This document shows positions 25,526 through 38,551 of a DNA stretch of 64,000 nt, one piece after another. Numbering within the stretch: position 1 is the stretch's first letter; each line of letters opens with the position of its first letter. The notes under the pieces were generated by a model. That model saw only the letters and a list, made by a program, of their open reading frames with translations. It made no database searches and was not told where the DNA came from. The translations under genes were made by a program, and so were the position numbers. Origin of the DNA: Trichuris trichiura (Eukaryota; Nematoda; Enoplea; Trichinellida; Trichuridae); NCBI GenBank assembly GCA_037903355.1, contig JBAJFE010000012.1, forward strand, positions 496,001 to 560,000, read 5' to 3'.

Positions 25526-25860
25526 CATAAACGTTTACTACGGAGCTTTCAGGTCTCTCCGTGGCCCGTCATCAACGCAATTTGTGCCGCTCGTCGGGTC
25601 GGTCTTTATGGTTGCAAGCCGCTTCATCCGATTAACCTTGGCAGAGACCTGACCTGACCTTGGCTTGCAGCCATGAAGACCGACCAGACGGGCGGCTCAA
25701 ATTGCACTGATGAAGGGTCACGGAGAGCCGAAAGCTCCATAGTGAACTTTTATGCAATAAACGTTAATTAAAAACGGGTTGGAAATTCCGCAAGAAAATT
25801 TTAAAAGAAACAATTTTAAAAACCCGTTAAGAAGAAAAAAGAAAATAATTTTGACGTTAA
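25526..25860. mobile_element. Palindromic element, larger copy
   Basis: A 229-bp inverted repeat (25526-25754) with arms of about 94 bp carrying CGGAGCTTTC, CCCGTCATCA and GGGTCGGTCTT blocks and a loop of about 40 bases. Homology with a second copy at 27849-28050 runs on past the palindrome to about 25856 through GCAATAAACGTTAA, GGAATTCCGCAA-like and AACCCGTTA-like blocks, so the mobile unit extends beyond the hairpin. No coding capacity. Confidence 0.7.
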
Positions 25861-27848
25861 TGTAATTACCGCCCGCTCCACGGATAATCTCTTTCTTTGC
25901 TGTCACAAGTGCAAACCCAAAGGGATGACGAAAATACGTAGCTTTCAAAGGTTTTACTTATCTCGTCATCAGCTTGAGAATAAGAATATTTGCGGCTTTT
26001 AATTTTGTGTTTCCAAAAATAAACAATCGGGCTGCCTACGCCTTAATAAAAAGTCAGTGTTGCCGTTAGAACCAATCCGAGTTTTACTTCTGTCCATTTA
26101 ACTGCCTTAACCAAGAAGACAGCATAAAAGTTATGGGCACGCAAGGAATCCCAGTCAGATAATCCAGGACCATGTACAGAATATTCATAAAACGCTACGG
26201 AGGAATTGCAGCACGGAATTCGTCTTCTACAAGCCCTTTCTCGTAATTTCATGAAAGGTAGTCAGATTTTCTAGTTCAGCTTTGCACATATACTATTAAT
26301 AATCTCATTAATAACGACCACGTTAGCAGTATAGAACTGTATCGAAGTTTTAGTTTTTTGAGCTTAGTTTCGATTCAGTAAAATCGCACGTAAGCACTTC
26401 AGTATTCAATAATTTTTAAAAAATTTTGCAAATTTGTTGAAACTTATTAGCTTTGCACATTAAATCATTCTATTCTGCTTTTAAGATACAGAGCACGTAT
26501 TCATTTGTAAATTCCTTGAAAATCAAATAAGCCCATGAATGCTGTATTGCAAAGTTTCAAATGAGTTCTGTTCAACTATCCATTTAAGCAAAGCTTTCTT
26601 TTAGCATCAAGTTATATAGCAAAACATCGAATATCTGAAAATTCAATTATCCGAATCAGCAGGGAAACGAAAAGTTTAATGCGATGTATACAAAGTTTAA
26701 AGGTTTAGAATGGCAAGCTTGTAATACTGCATCATCCTGTGGTTTGCGTGACTGTTGATCGTGTAGTCAGGAGAGAAATCCTTCTCAACAATTCTGGTAT
26801 TCCTTCAGATTATTCAGCGCTGATTTTGTCCGTGTACGTGAACGCGATCGTCCTCTATTATGAAGCTTTTCCCTCCGCATAATGGCGCATCTGCCGAAAC
26901 TTTCAAACAGTTAAGAACATTCAAGAAATAGACGTAGCTAGAAAATAGCGAAGTTCGTTAAGTCATGTAGGTTCTAAATGGCAATTTAAGTAAGGAACGA
27001 CAAAATGAAATCTTTTTTTAAAAGTACGGCAAAGCTCATTAGCAGTAAAAGCTTTTTAATTTGGAAGGCTACGAAACGATGCTGTCTGGAACAGCGGACA
27101 AAAACATTAGTAGCTTAACGGCTCAAGCGTTCAACAACTACGCTTATACCTGACTATCAATAAGCGACCAAGAGACGGTAAGCGCTGCGCTGCAGCGTAA
27201 TTAAAAAACTTTGAAAGTTCTTTTTCGTGTTCTTAGAATAAAAACGTTTCGCTGCGCTCAGCATGTTCCCATGGTTCTCAAAACAGCTTGAAGTCCATCT
27301 AGCTCCGCAAAACCAATCTTTAGCAACTAAGTAATCTTTGGGGAGTTAGCTAGAAATACCACCGGCCCTCGCAAAGTAGGCAAGAACCGGATTTGATATG
27401 TGCTCGAGTGACACCTCTCCGTCCTTACGAAGGGGAGTGCTAACAATCTCTCCTTCCTCGACGCACGCAAAACTTGCCTTAAGAAGTAGTATATATACTG
27501 TGTAATCTAACAACTCGTATGCAAAAGGTTCACCTTTTGTGATCATCCATTGGCCAGAAGCGTACAATATCATAAGCCGCGCAAATTCGTTTTGCTGATA
27601 ATCACCATTTAATTATGTCTTTGTTCGTATACGTCTTCCTGCTGAAGCTGGAATTTTCTTTCTTTCACGCTTCGACTAGTGAATGTTGCATTCTGCAATA
27701 GCAATGTTCGCCCGTAAAGTGTAAGAAATAATGGAGATCTTCTCAGACTTTGAAGTACTATTGTAGCTGATTGACTTCATTTGCCTGTTGAAAAATTTCT
27801 GTTGGTTCAACTTTGACGACCAAAGGTAAATTGAATGGTCGCTGGAGC

Positions 27849-28050
27849 GGCTTGCTTCCACAAAGACCGACCCGACGGGCAGCGCAATTAGGCTAATGAA
27901 GGGTCACGAGATGAACCGAAAGCTTCGTAATAAACGTTTTTGCAATAAACGTTAAACAAACAACTGGTCAAGAATTCCGCAAAAAAACTTTAGAAAAACT
28001 AATTAAGAAACCCGTTACGAAGAAAAGAAGAAAGAAAAAGAAAATCAAAG
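27849..28050 (+). mobile_element. Half-copy of the 25.5-kb palindromic element
   Basis: It matches 25661-25856 in the same orientation (GGCTTGC, AAGACCGACC, ACGGGC, AATGAAGGGTCACG, GAAAGCT, CAATAAACGTTAA, AATTCCGCAA, AACCCGTTA). The left arm is absent, leaving a one-armed remnant. The 3' end is purine-rich. Confidence 0.7.
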
Positions 28051-28540
28051 GTAAGTTAGTCTTATTCCTAATTTACAATGATCTGAAATCTTCAGAGGTT
28101 TTCGTCTTATGAAGATCGGTGGCCATTGATAAAAATGGAAATGATTTAGTATTCATAGCTTTCAGGTCTAATCCTCAACGAAAGAATGTGAATTTAATCT
28201 AGGGAGATTTTATTTGCATGTTAGAAATTAGTGCAAGCGCGCAAGGCGTATGCTTTAGTCTAGTTAATTATATCAAAGGCTTGACAGCATTGCTTTAAAT
28301 TCCCGCCGTTATCCCGTATGATGTTCAAGTTCAAATTAAACTTGGTGTAGCAAAAGAGGTGGCGCAATGAAAATTTTTTGTAGCCGTCAGGTAATTGTAA
28401 TCGACTACTCTACCCTAATTCAACGGTTTATCAATGACGTAATAAATATTTTGAGAAGGTATTATTGCATTGAAAAGAAAACTTTGAAAATTTGTTCTGA
28501 CCAGTGCTATGCTAGGTCTTACTGTGCCAATTTTTAACGA

Positions 28541-28620
28541 GCTGAAGACGGAAACAGGAGCTTCCCGAAAGCTTCGCCGAATAAATGCTCAACAGGTAGC
28601 TTTTCCGCACTACAATTATG
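28541..28620 (+). mobile_element. Half-copy of the 54.3-kb palindromic element
   Basis: GCTGAAGACGGAAACAGGAG, then CTTCCCGAAAGCTTCGCC and AATAAATGCTCAACAGGTAG, closely match the right arm at 54382-54453 and another half-copy at 39271-39339. It is directly followed by a GAGAAGGTATTATTTCTTT unit that also borders the next palindrome. Confidence 0.65.
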
Positions 28621-28630
28621 AGAAGGTATT

Positions 28631-28906
28631 ATTTCTTTATTAACGCACGGGATCCCGTCAAAGAGGAAAATAAATACCGAAGCTTCTGAGTGTGTAACCA
28701 TCACCCGTCATCAGCGGTTTAACTAACAAAACAAGCATAAAGATCCAATAGACACTATACGTTTTGGACGGGTTCACTTCGTTCTTCACTTCTTTATTCT
28801 TGTTTATCAGTTCAACTGCTGATGACGGGTGGCGGCTAAACACCTGAAAGCTTCGGTGTATATTTTTCTCCTCTACTAACGGTATTCTGTCCGTAAATAA
28901 AGAAAT
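28631..28906. mobile_element. 276-bp palindromic element
   Basis: Inverted arms of about 90 bp: ATTTCTTTAT...CCGAAGCTT...CACCCGTCATCAGC on the left and its mirror on the right, around a loop of about 100 bases. Short units resembling TTTTGAGAAGGTATTATT occur at 28450, 28618 and 28970, flanking the element, and may mark successive insertions. No open frame of interest. Confidence 0.65.
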
Positions 28907-31900
28907 GAAACTTCTAATTCATGAAAGTCTACGGTCCTGTAAAGAAAAACTATATTTTCGATGCAATTTTGAGAAAGTATTATTTCTTTTGCCATGCCAT
29001 TACCCAATAGTTCGAATTGACTTTTTCACTGCCTCTTTTTGCTGGAACTCGATTACACTGCATTATTATTAGGCTTGGAAGACTGGATGTCTTTCAGGGA
29101 CTGAGAATGAGCTTGCCTTACTAAATAGGTTTCCTTTCGCTCGTTAGCGTTGGTGTATCGTTTAGGAATACTTTCCCTTTCTAAACGAAGGTACGTCTTA
29201 ATACATTGGAATTTTATTGCCACTTGATTGATAGCATAGAAGCCGTTTTTGCCAACAAGTTGCTCGTCAATGCATTCCTTGAGCGTACGATATTTTATGG
29301 CGCAGAAAAAGCAGAGCAGGGCGCTAGTAACAGCCGTTAAACGACCATGAACCTTACAAAGTAATCTCAAATGAGCTGCAGGGCAATCGGCTGTTCAAAA
29401 AAGACGCCCTTTTTTCTAAATTTATTTCTCCTACTTTGGCGGCTGAGCAGTCAACCCATTTAACGTGCTACTTTTTTTGTTTTCGCGCGTTTCTGCCGAT
29501 GAACTCCATAGAGACTTGTAGTGATTTCATATATTCTTTTTATTTTACGCTAAATAGAGTCACGGTGGTTAGAACGTTTTGTTTTGTACGTTTTATTTAG
29601 GATGCTCATAAAAATGTAGTTTGCTTCAGTCGAATGAACTTTAATCCCATTCCATAGCATTAGTGCTACACCCTGATTCATTTCCAACTAATGCAGACAG
29701 ACTGCTGTAGGCTTAAGATGTTTGACGTGCAATTCTGCTGCAGGAGCGTGCTTTGCGACAAAAAAGTTTCACTGCACAAGGGTGTCTCATAGTTAGCCAT
29801 CGCTGATCCTTTTGCCATCAGTTGTGCTTTGTAAGTAAGCCATTTCTCTAAGCTTTGTTTTGAAAATCAGCCTGCTCAGTATCTGAAGTTTCTTTCCAAC
29901 CAATGGGCAGAAAGTAACATTCCCGCTATCGTATGCCTCTGAAGAATTTCATGACACTATATAAACAAACAAACTCACTCTACATGCTGCCACCACGAAT
30001 TTTCATGCTCTTATGTGTTTAACAGGAAAATTAATGGTTCTAGCTGATAACTAATAGTGATCATAACTAAACACGAAACGCTAGTCAAGAAAAGAATAGA
30101 TAAAATTATCATAAAACTGAGAACAGCAATAGTAATATCAATACCATCTTTTGACGGAGTCGTAGCCGTAACAACGCTATAACTGCGCAATGAAACTTGT
30201 CGATTCAGAAACCCTCAGTCGTGTAACCGCGTGAGATAAGGTTCCCATTTTTACCTTCAGGTACTCCGCCATGCACTTGTTAAATATTGCAACACTAACT
30301 TCCATGAAAGGCGGCAAAGGAAGTTTCCAGTAAAAGGAAACCGCGCCAAACAACCATTAATACAAAGATGCCGATATTGACCGGCGAAAAGCTGGAATGA
30401 TATGTTTTATTGAACAGTTCAAGGAAAACTTGTGAAAGTGTTCATAGTTTTCTTTTTATTACGTCTTATTTCTCTGATTTATTGTTTAAACGAGTATAAA
30501 AATGGTTTACTTTCCTTTCAACTTTTCGGGTGCGTATGTCCAACGACTAACCATTAGAAAGGTATATGATGCAAGAATATTATAATATCATACAGCCTTT
30601 CGCTTTCACGCTACTTTTTAAGCTTTATTTCAGCTATCTATTTTTGCTGTTGTTACCTGAAGCAGTATGGAGAATTTTTTAGGCGAGTATTACGGGGAAG
30701 CACAGCGAAAGTTAGCATTTCTGAGCGAACGACTCTTAAGAACACATTGTTGTACAAGTCGGAAGTGAATGCAAGCGAAACATGTCAAAGTCGGCTGTAT
30801 GTTCATCTCTGTTTCTTTTGTCAAAATGCAGCAGGAAATTCCACCACTGAATTACCTATTCTGCAACCCAACTGATTCCAGCTTATTTTTGTTAAACGCC
30901 AAATCCCGACATTTATCAGAGCTGTAGCGCCGAAAGAAGGAAAATTAGCAACTTAAGATAGTACGGTTTCGTGAAGAGCTAGCTCTAGCTGAAATTAATC
31001 ATTTGTAGAGCAACATAGTAACTTTAAGAAAGGTGAAATATTTACTAATGATTCTCTGGCAAAGTTAACTGTTTTCTACTTGCTAGTAATGCTACTGTTT
31101 CAGCTGGTCTTCTTGGGGTGCAGAGGTCACAAAACTTAGCTGCGCAATGAGCAACATGTCACAGAGAGGCACATGTTTGCGTACATCAATGGTTTGTGGG
31201 ATGAATCGTTTAAAATAGAAGAAGCAAACTGTGATAAAATATCCATAAGCAAAAATAATGTGAGCGCTTGAGACTTCCATAGGTTTCGCATGCGTCCATT
31301 TCAGTATTATCAATATTATGCAAAATGATGTTTTCCCATGAGTGCATAAGGGTATAAGTGGAAAAGTATATTAATGCATACGAGATTAACCGAAAAATCA
31401 ATACAGCGTTTCTGCCTGCAAATACGGTTCTCCTAACTTGCGGCGTATCCAAGAATTATCCAACTTAACTTAGTACTATTCTAACGTTTAGTGCATGCAG
31501 TCTCTTAGTCATTTCAGTTAATGGGTCACTTGTAAGCTTGTGAGGCATTGTCATGAATCCGTATTCGTGCAGCCCTCCCAGCAAAAAACAAATTAAGTCC
31601 TTCTTACTGCGTATGACCTTATTTGAGACTGTTGCTTTCAAACGTAGCACCGTTTCTCTGGAAAAACCTCGATTTCTTTTGGATTGGTAAACTACTCAAT
31701 ACTTGCCCTTGCTAACCTCTATCAATCTTCAATTTTTGACGAGCTCTACCATAACGATGTGCACAACGTAAAGAGAAGTCTATTTAAAAGCTTCGCAATT
31801 GTTTAACACTGATCAGGTACCAACCACAGCATACATACTTAGGTTTATGCGTCCCTTTGCATTCCGAAATTTCGAACGTGTTACCATTACTAAAAACTAC

Positions 31901-32100
31901 CAGCAAGAGGGTTCGTGGCTTTTGAATAGCCACAAAACAACCCCATCGCTGATTTTCTGACGAAAGCAGTTTAGCCACGTTTGGATTTCGACGAGAGAAC
32001 AAAGAGAACTTTTAAGATTCCATCGTTAAAGAGAGATTTTTTGAGAATCGGCGAAGCTGTCACATCTCTGCCAGCTTGGAGCAGCCTGGTTAACCGAGCA
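28907..32100. other. Intergenic stretch, no supportable gene
   Basis: AT-rich and stop-dense. Open frames up to 105 codons (29053-29370, minus) lack motifs and splice partners. Nothing else was recognised. Confidence 0.5.
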
Positions 32101-33950
32101 TGCTTTTAAGCGCTCAGAGGAAGTGATGAATCACCTTTGGCGCGTTTCTTGACAAACCTGAAGGCTTTCTATTTAGCAACCGTAGAAGCGACCTTTCAGA
32201 CGCCAGATAAAGGTCTACGTCCCGCAGAGTGTTGAAAGGTCGGCAGTAAGGGTCATATATCGCTACAGCAAGCGCCGTCGCAGAGACTGGACGAACGTCC
32301 GTTCCAATGTCCACACAATTCTGAGAAGCTCCTCCCGACTAGATTGGGTCAGTTTTTCGACAACTCTCAAGGCGACGTCGATGGACATAGTTGAATGGGT
32401 ACATGACAGCTTGACCATCAGCTAGTTAGGAAACAGCCGTTCGACCGGTCGGCTAACCCGATTTGCACCTGCTGCTAGTCAATCAGCAGTCCAGCACTAA
32501 ATGAGCAACCTTTAGAGCATGATCGATCTTTGCCTTAGTGATAATAGCGGGAAACATCAACTGCAAAGGAGCTCCCATTGGAGCGGTGGGTTACCTACGG
32601 CGACTGCTGCACGAATATTTCCTTGGCGGGCGCCTTAACGAGAAGTCGAATTGTGTTAAGTTAAATGCCTGTTTTTATTAGCATTACTTGCAAATCTTAA
32701 CCTCAAAGTACGGTACCTTTGGCCGGCTTAACCATACGAATGCCGTTCCTTGAAAGCTGATTGACTGCTGAGCTTCCCAATGCCTTCCGTTAAGCCTTCG
32801 GCGTCTTGTTGGAGTGTGAGTATCGTTTGGTAAAAATTGCTACATTGAGCAGCCGTGTTTTGCTAGTTTTTGCGAAGCTTAAGGCGTCAGAGCATGGCGA
32901 CTTCATCGCCCATTTTTCGCGGGCTCGAACCAGTTGCATTTGTCGCGCTAGTATATCCGGCACGTGCTTAGGCGCAGCCTGTTTGGTTCCAGCTTGTTTC
33001 GGCTGTTCCCTGAGGAAAAGGCGCCCCGCTGACGCAGCGCGTGCAAACCGGATTTTCGGTCTACCCCTCTCGAACATTTCCAGCCGTGTTGGCGCCACGG
33101 CGTGACCTGTTAACTTAGCATGCTCGATATGACTAGCGGGAAGGCTTGCTGTAGTTCGTATCTCCCCTTGCTTGTTAAGGTCCATCTCCTTCTCCACGTT
33201 GTGTTGACGCACTAGCTGGCAATCGACTATGAAGAACCTGTCAACGCTTTTTGTCACAGTCGATAATCTAGCCGACGCCAGGGCTTCTGACAGAGCCGTC
33301 GATCGATCAATTAGTAGATACCCTTGCCGAGTCCTTTGAGAAGCTCCGGACGTCGTGTGACCATTGGTCAAAGACTGCCTTGCTCTGCATCGGATGTCCA
33401 TCGCGCGTGTCGGCCGATGCTTGCAGGGCGACCGTAGCAACTCATTGTTCCCTACTTGAGCTGAATTAATCGACCTTCATTATAGGCCAACGACGGTCGA
33501 CAGCCATTGATAAATGGTCTAAGGGGCGCTTTTGTTGTCTCACCGACGCGCAGGTTGCCTAGGCGGCTACTCCCTAAGCCGTAATAGACATGCAGGTTCG
33601 CCTAGAAGTGACCTGTTAGACCGTTCGCTTATTTGCCGTATGCCGGTTTGCTTAGTGCGGTTCCAGTTACCATTCCTTACATTCCTTCCGGCTTCTCCAA
33701 TGATAGGAAACGTTATATGATCGCTTTGTTTCAGGCAGTCGGCGCTAAACGATGAACGTGTTGGGATAGTGGCCGCTGCCGCCAAGGAAGCGCGTTCAAT
33801 GCTGTTGGCATGAACGGCTTTCCCGTGCGCCTTGTTTCGCTCTATGCAGTTTTCAGCCTTTTGACCGATCATCGTTGGTTCATCGATGCTCAGACGTCGT
33901 TGGGTGCAGGTAAAGCTTTTACCCGTTCGTTGTTTGTTCTGCATGAAGCG
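32100..33950. other. Second GC-rich island, mostly open on the minus strand
   Basis: Its base composition resembles the 18.3-20.6 kb island and contrasts with the flanks. On the minus strand there are open frames of 66 (32114-32314), 216 (32790-33440) and 125 codons (33567-33944) in tandem, which could be fragments of one eroded coding sequence. I recognise no domain in them. A decayed retroelement or an ancient pseudogene are both possible. Confidence 0.35.
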
Positions 33951-36900
33951 TTAGCGCAAGAAGCACCTGCTTTAGCCTGAATTATTCACTTTTAAACCTG
34001 CCAATCCATTGAAAACCCTTCCATTCAGATGAGTAATACTAGTTCATAGAATAAGAAGTTTAATTGATTTGATGAGTCGGTCATTCACTTTCAGATTCAA
34101 AACAGACTTCTACGATCAAACTTATCACTAGTTGTTGAAAACTTCGTGCTTTCGCTGTTTGCTTCAATTTTTCCCCTCCTTCGTCGTCATAATTCAAATT
34201 TGAAGCGCAACGCGCGTAAAACGTGCAATGCGTATGCGAGATGGCCGTAATTATAAGTTGGCACGTTTTGTAGGCCAATTAAAATGCCTATTGAAAGAAC
34301 AATTTGTGCAAGAGATGTGCAATGATCGATATAAAGTTGCGACAGTTGTTTCCAACAATAGAATCATTTAGGGAACAAAATAGTCGAATATTACTAAGCG
34401 ATGAGTCATCGTTTTTGAAAATGCCTCAAACCCTCAAGTGGGCTCGTCGTTTTAACAAAGCCAGGGCATTAGCGCCTACGCAGTTGCCCCCTAAGAGCTA
34501 TGAGATCATTTTTTGCCTGTAAGTTATTGCTTGCGTTTTATAACGTTTGTTCGCTATTGAGTTTCCATTGTTGGGGTAGAATGCTTGTATATGCTAGTAT
34601 TGATTTTCAGGAAAAAATGTTTCCTTTGACTCGTTGAATCCACCCTTAATTTCTAGCACTGAGACCATTAGGGTTTTCAAATCCCATCTGTAACCTCTGA
34701 ATTCAAGGCGGCGATAAGCTCTGATTCTCAAGCTATCGTAGTTGAACTGCTTTGCAAGCGAAATGAGCGAAGTGATGTCCGTAGTAACATCAAGAATTCA
34801 CTCTTATCAGCATAGAAGCTCAGGAGGGGTTAAATGGATTTTCCTTTCTTTCCTTGCTGACGTGTTGATCATTCGCGCGGCTGTCCGCAAAGTTTTTCTT
34901 TGTTTCTTTTTGCGCCGAATTCTGCTGAAACTAATCTCAGTCTTATTTTCACGTCGTCAACTCTGTTCAGTCGCTGATCAGCTGTAGAATTATCTTTTTA
35001 CATTTCAATGGCCATGCAGACGATGAATGTTGCTCAGTTGTTCTGCCCTCATCTTGCATTTACTCGTCGTTTAGCGCATCGAATAAGTAATGATAATTGT
35101 ATCAAAATTTAAATATTGCAGCCAGCAGTCACTCGTTCTCCTTTAAGCGTTGCACGCCGCTCGTGGTGTCGTTGTTGTCCTTCTGCTCGGTTGCTAAGAC
35201 TTGGCCGATTTTGCTTTTTAAAAAAGTGTTGGAAAATCCCTTTGACACCTTTTACAGTGTTAACGATTGTTTTAAAAATTCGCGTTGAACTTACGCCCTC
35301 GATACGACCAATAGTTTTCGCAATTTATCTTGTTTCGTTTTGCGTAATGCTTACGTTTGCTTGCCAATAGAGGGTGGTCATAGCGTTGCCTTTTTGTTGG
35401 TCGACGGAATGACGCTACTTGACGCAATCGCCTTTTGAAATCCCTGATGCGTCTGCTGCCTGGTGAATCAGCGCGCTTCGTTTACAATGGCAGATCGAAG
35501 TGGTTGTCCAAAGTTCACCAGCTTAGCAGGCGTTCGCTTTCGTCGTAAAGTTTAAATTGAAAGACAGATTTTAGAATTCAAAATTGTGGGCGCCGGAATC
35601 GGCCAGTATGTCGAACTCTCAAACAATGACAATAGCTCACGTTAAAATAGGAAGAAGAAGTTGCATTTCCTAATAAGAATGATAGTTTAGAACGCCAAGC
35701 CATGTATGCACTTAGTAGATCAGTGTTTGCACTAACTGACAAAAACAGAAGTACTCCGGTTGGTTGCCTTAGTTGTTCGTTTTCTTTTCACATCACGTGC
35801 ACAACAGAGCATCGACCTTTCCGAGGCGCTAGCCAAGTTTGGAGCGACGAGTAAGGAAGGGCAATGCAGATGTCTTCACTCAGTGCATCGGTTCTATGAC
35901 AAAGTTGAAAAATGTTCCTGAGCAACACGACGTGCATATCGGCATGGTCATGCTAACTGTTTTCATTGGTCGACGTTTTATTGATAAGTTTGAAAGTAAG
36001 AGCTTGGAAGAGTGCAATACAGCTTGTTGCAACTTTCTACGCGATGCGGTGCGGAGTAGCTAGCCAATGTGGTGACCATATGCTAATTGCTGTCACAGTC
36101 ATGCGATATCTGGTTTGTGGAATATTTCTCCATTGCTCAGATGGAAGTGCTTACCAGAAATATGCAGCCTTTATTTTACTAATAGATTAGTTTCTTATCT
36201 ACACTTCGTACATGCTTTTTGTCTTCTGTAATCATTTAGCGCCTAGGGATAGGTCCTTGCTGTCATTTTGCAAAGTATTTAGTGAAATACGGTGGCTTAG
36301 CAGCGTCCGCTTTGAATATAGAGTGAACCATCCCGCTTTATGAAAGTTGCTTAACGTGCAACTTCCCGGGGTAAAGTTAATACGCGCTCTTTCGATCAAG
36401 TGCAGTTGCAACACTTAGTTATGATGGGATTTTATTAGCTGTCGTTCAAGGTACGTGTAGGTTGCTCAAAAGTTCCATTTACGAGCTACATTACAATCTC
36501 TAACTAGCGACGGCAAACGTTCAAGTGCCAAGCTCTCTCTGGTCGTTCTTGTTTGCCTTCACCGACACGCTGTCATGGCAGATGACGATGTTACCTCATT
36601 TGTTCATCAACTTTCGATCTCCTGGCATGCGGCCTCTTGGTTACGCTGTCGCTGGCGTTGTTTGATTGAAGATGTCAAGTGCATGTCATTCAGACTTATC
36701 GATGATGCTTCAATTGGGGACTCTGTTTTTGAAGAAACGTATTTTCAATTTTTCTGGGTCGATTGTCTTAAGTGGACAAGCTTTCTCGCTTGTAAGGGCA
36801 TGTAGTGACAGTTTTTGCGACGGAACTAGTTCTGCATCCACTTTTGTTTGCACTTTTTGATCAACTTGCTAGTCAGCGGCTCTGGTTTGACTGACCATTT

Positions 36901-38143
36901 GATAGAATGCCCATTGTGTTCATCCTGCTCAATAGCTTAAGGCTCATAAGAGGGCATTGGTCAAAATTTTACTACTAGCCGGCAGGCTGTCTTAACTTTT
37001 TCAAAGCGCGTACGCTGTTCAAACATGAAGTGCAGCAATTTTTTAAATGTGAACTGCCGATGTAACGCCTAGTTTTATGTGACGTTTTAGCGTAGTGTAT
37101 ATTGATGGGGTGAATGGTACTAAATGTCTAATTGAAATATGAATGACAAACTGTTAAACTGAATGCAGGTTCTGTACAGTAGAGCAGCTGTTTATTTTTT
37201 TGTTCACCCCTTTTGTGCCTTTTTTTCGTCACCGGAACATTATGAAATGCAAAACTTTGCAGGGAAAGCTTATTTGTCTCCACCGTTGACGATGGAAACT
37301 AGCGAAGAGTATCTTCTGTCATAAACCGTGTTATTCATTTGTTATTCTCATAAAGTACCAATGTTTCCAAGAACTCAACTGCGTAGCAATCGACTATGTT
37401 TTTTGTTTTCTAAATCTGGAAAGCAGTACAAGCCAGCTCGTTCGAATCACTTCAGATAATATGTTAATTTTAAAAGTATCTTTAGGAGAGCAGCCAAGAA
37501 GCGCTAAACTATGTTCAAGCTGGCAGAATGACGCAGACTTCAAAAAATCTTTTCACCTTCTCTTGCGGTCTTATTCGTTAAATGGTGATTAACTATTTTA
37601 TAAATGCTGTTTTCAACGAATAAAACTCAAAACACTGAAAGGTTGAAAGAAAACATGAAGAACCCCCACCGTATGCATGAATTGCTAGACCTCTCTTTGT
37701 GCAAATTACTGGTTATATAATCGAACCTTCATTGCAGCTTATTTCCTTCCTTAGTTGGAATGGTTTATTCAGAAATTGTTTATTTGGTCTTTAATCCATT
37801 TTCTCGAGCATTGCATTGATGAGAGTTGGAAAAAACATCACTGAAAATGCTTATTATTGTAGTAAAATTAGATTTTGAGAATTTCAGCTGTACCGAAGCA
37901 AGTCTCATAATTCACGATCAGTTTGTTAGGATAACTGTTTTCAGCTGGCTTTCCATAATTTCCGTAATGAAAAATTGTCATAGAGCTGTTGCTGTTTGTA
38001 TTAGCACATTAATAATTTTGAATTTTGACTGAGTGTTTATTTCTAATACGCGTGTTACAAGCAATGTATGAAGTGCCGATAGAGTGCGTGTCGTGTTTAG
38101 GCAAAGCGTGAAATGTCTTTCTTATCTTAATGTACTGTGTACA
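33951..38143. other. Intergenic or intronic stretch, no supportable gene
   Basis: No open frame with a recognisable domain, no clear repeat and no RNA gene. If the signal-peptide exon of SAX-3 lies far upstream, this would be its first intron, but nothing in the sequence proves that. Confidence 0.45.
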
Positions 38144-38222
38144 CAGGGTGGGCCAGAAGTAATGTCCTTTCTTTACATGAGTTTAAGTTTTTAAGATATG
38201 ATGTTTTGGTACGGGAACATAC

Positions 38223-38342
38223 CTTTTCATAGTGATATGGTTTTATTACGGAGAGTCTGTCCCGTTGATATGTAAAATAAACTTTAATTTTACATATCAA
38301 CGGGACAGACTCTCCGTAATAAAACCATATCACTATGAAAAG
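38223..38342. mobile_element. 120-bp perfect palindrome inserted in the mariner relic
   Basis: CTTTTCATAGTGATATGGTT, TTATTACGGAGAGTCTGTCC and CGTTGATATGTAAAAT are mirrored almost exactly by the right arm, leaving a loop of only a few bases. This is the cleanest member of the ATTACGGA...CCCGTTGA family. The left flank (TTGGTACGGGAACATA) is the reverse complement of the flank beside the copies at 9.7 and 46.5 kb. Open frames on both strands through it are mirror artefacts. Confidence 0.8.
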
Positions 38343-38551
38343 TTTAAGTTTTGTCATAATATTAGCTGTAAGCTAGTATTAGTACCGTACGAAAGCTTAG
38401 GGAACAGGCTGCCTTCTGATAGCAATACTTTTTGGAATATGCCCATAGAAGGAGCGTAATCGTGTTCTGAACTGTTTCTAAAAATGTAGCAATTTCGCGG
38501 AAACCTCAAGAAGTTGAAGCGAATGCTTTTCATTCCAAAGCTGCAGACACT

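Noticed and set aside
38127..38459. Open frames on both strands that encode the same peptide (IWFYYGESVPLICKI)
   Set aside because: They are the two readings of one perfect palindrome; identical peptides on both strands are a geometric consequence, not a gene.
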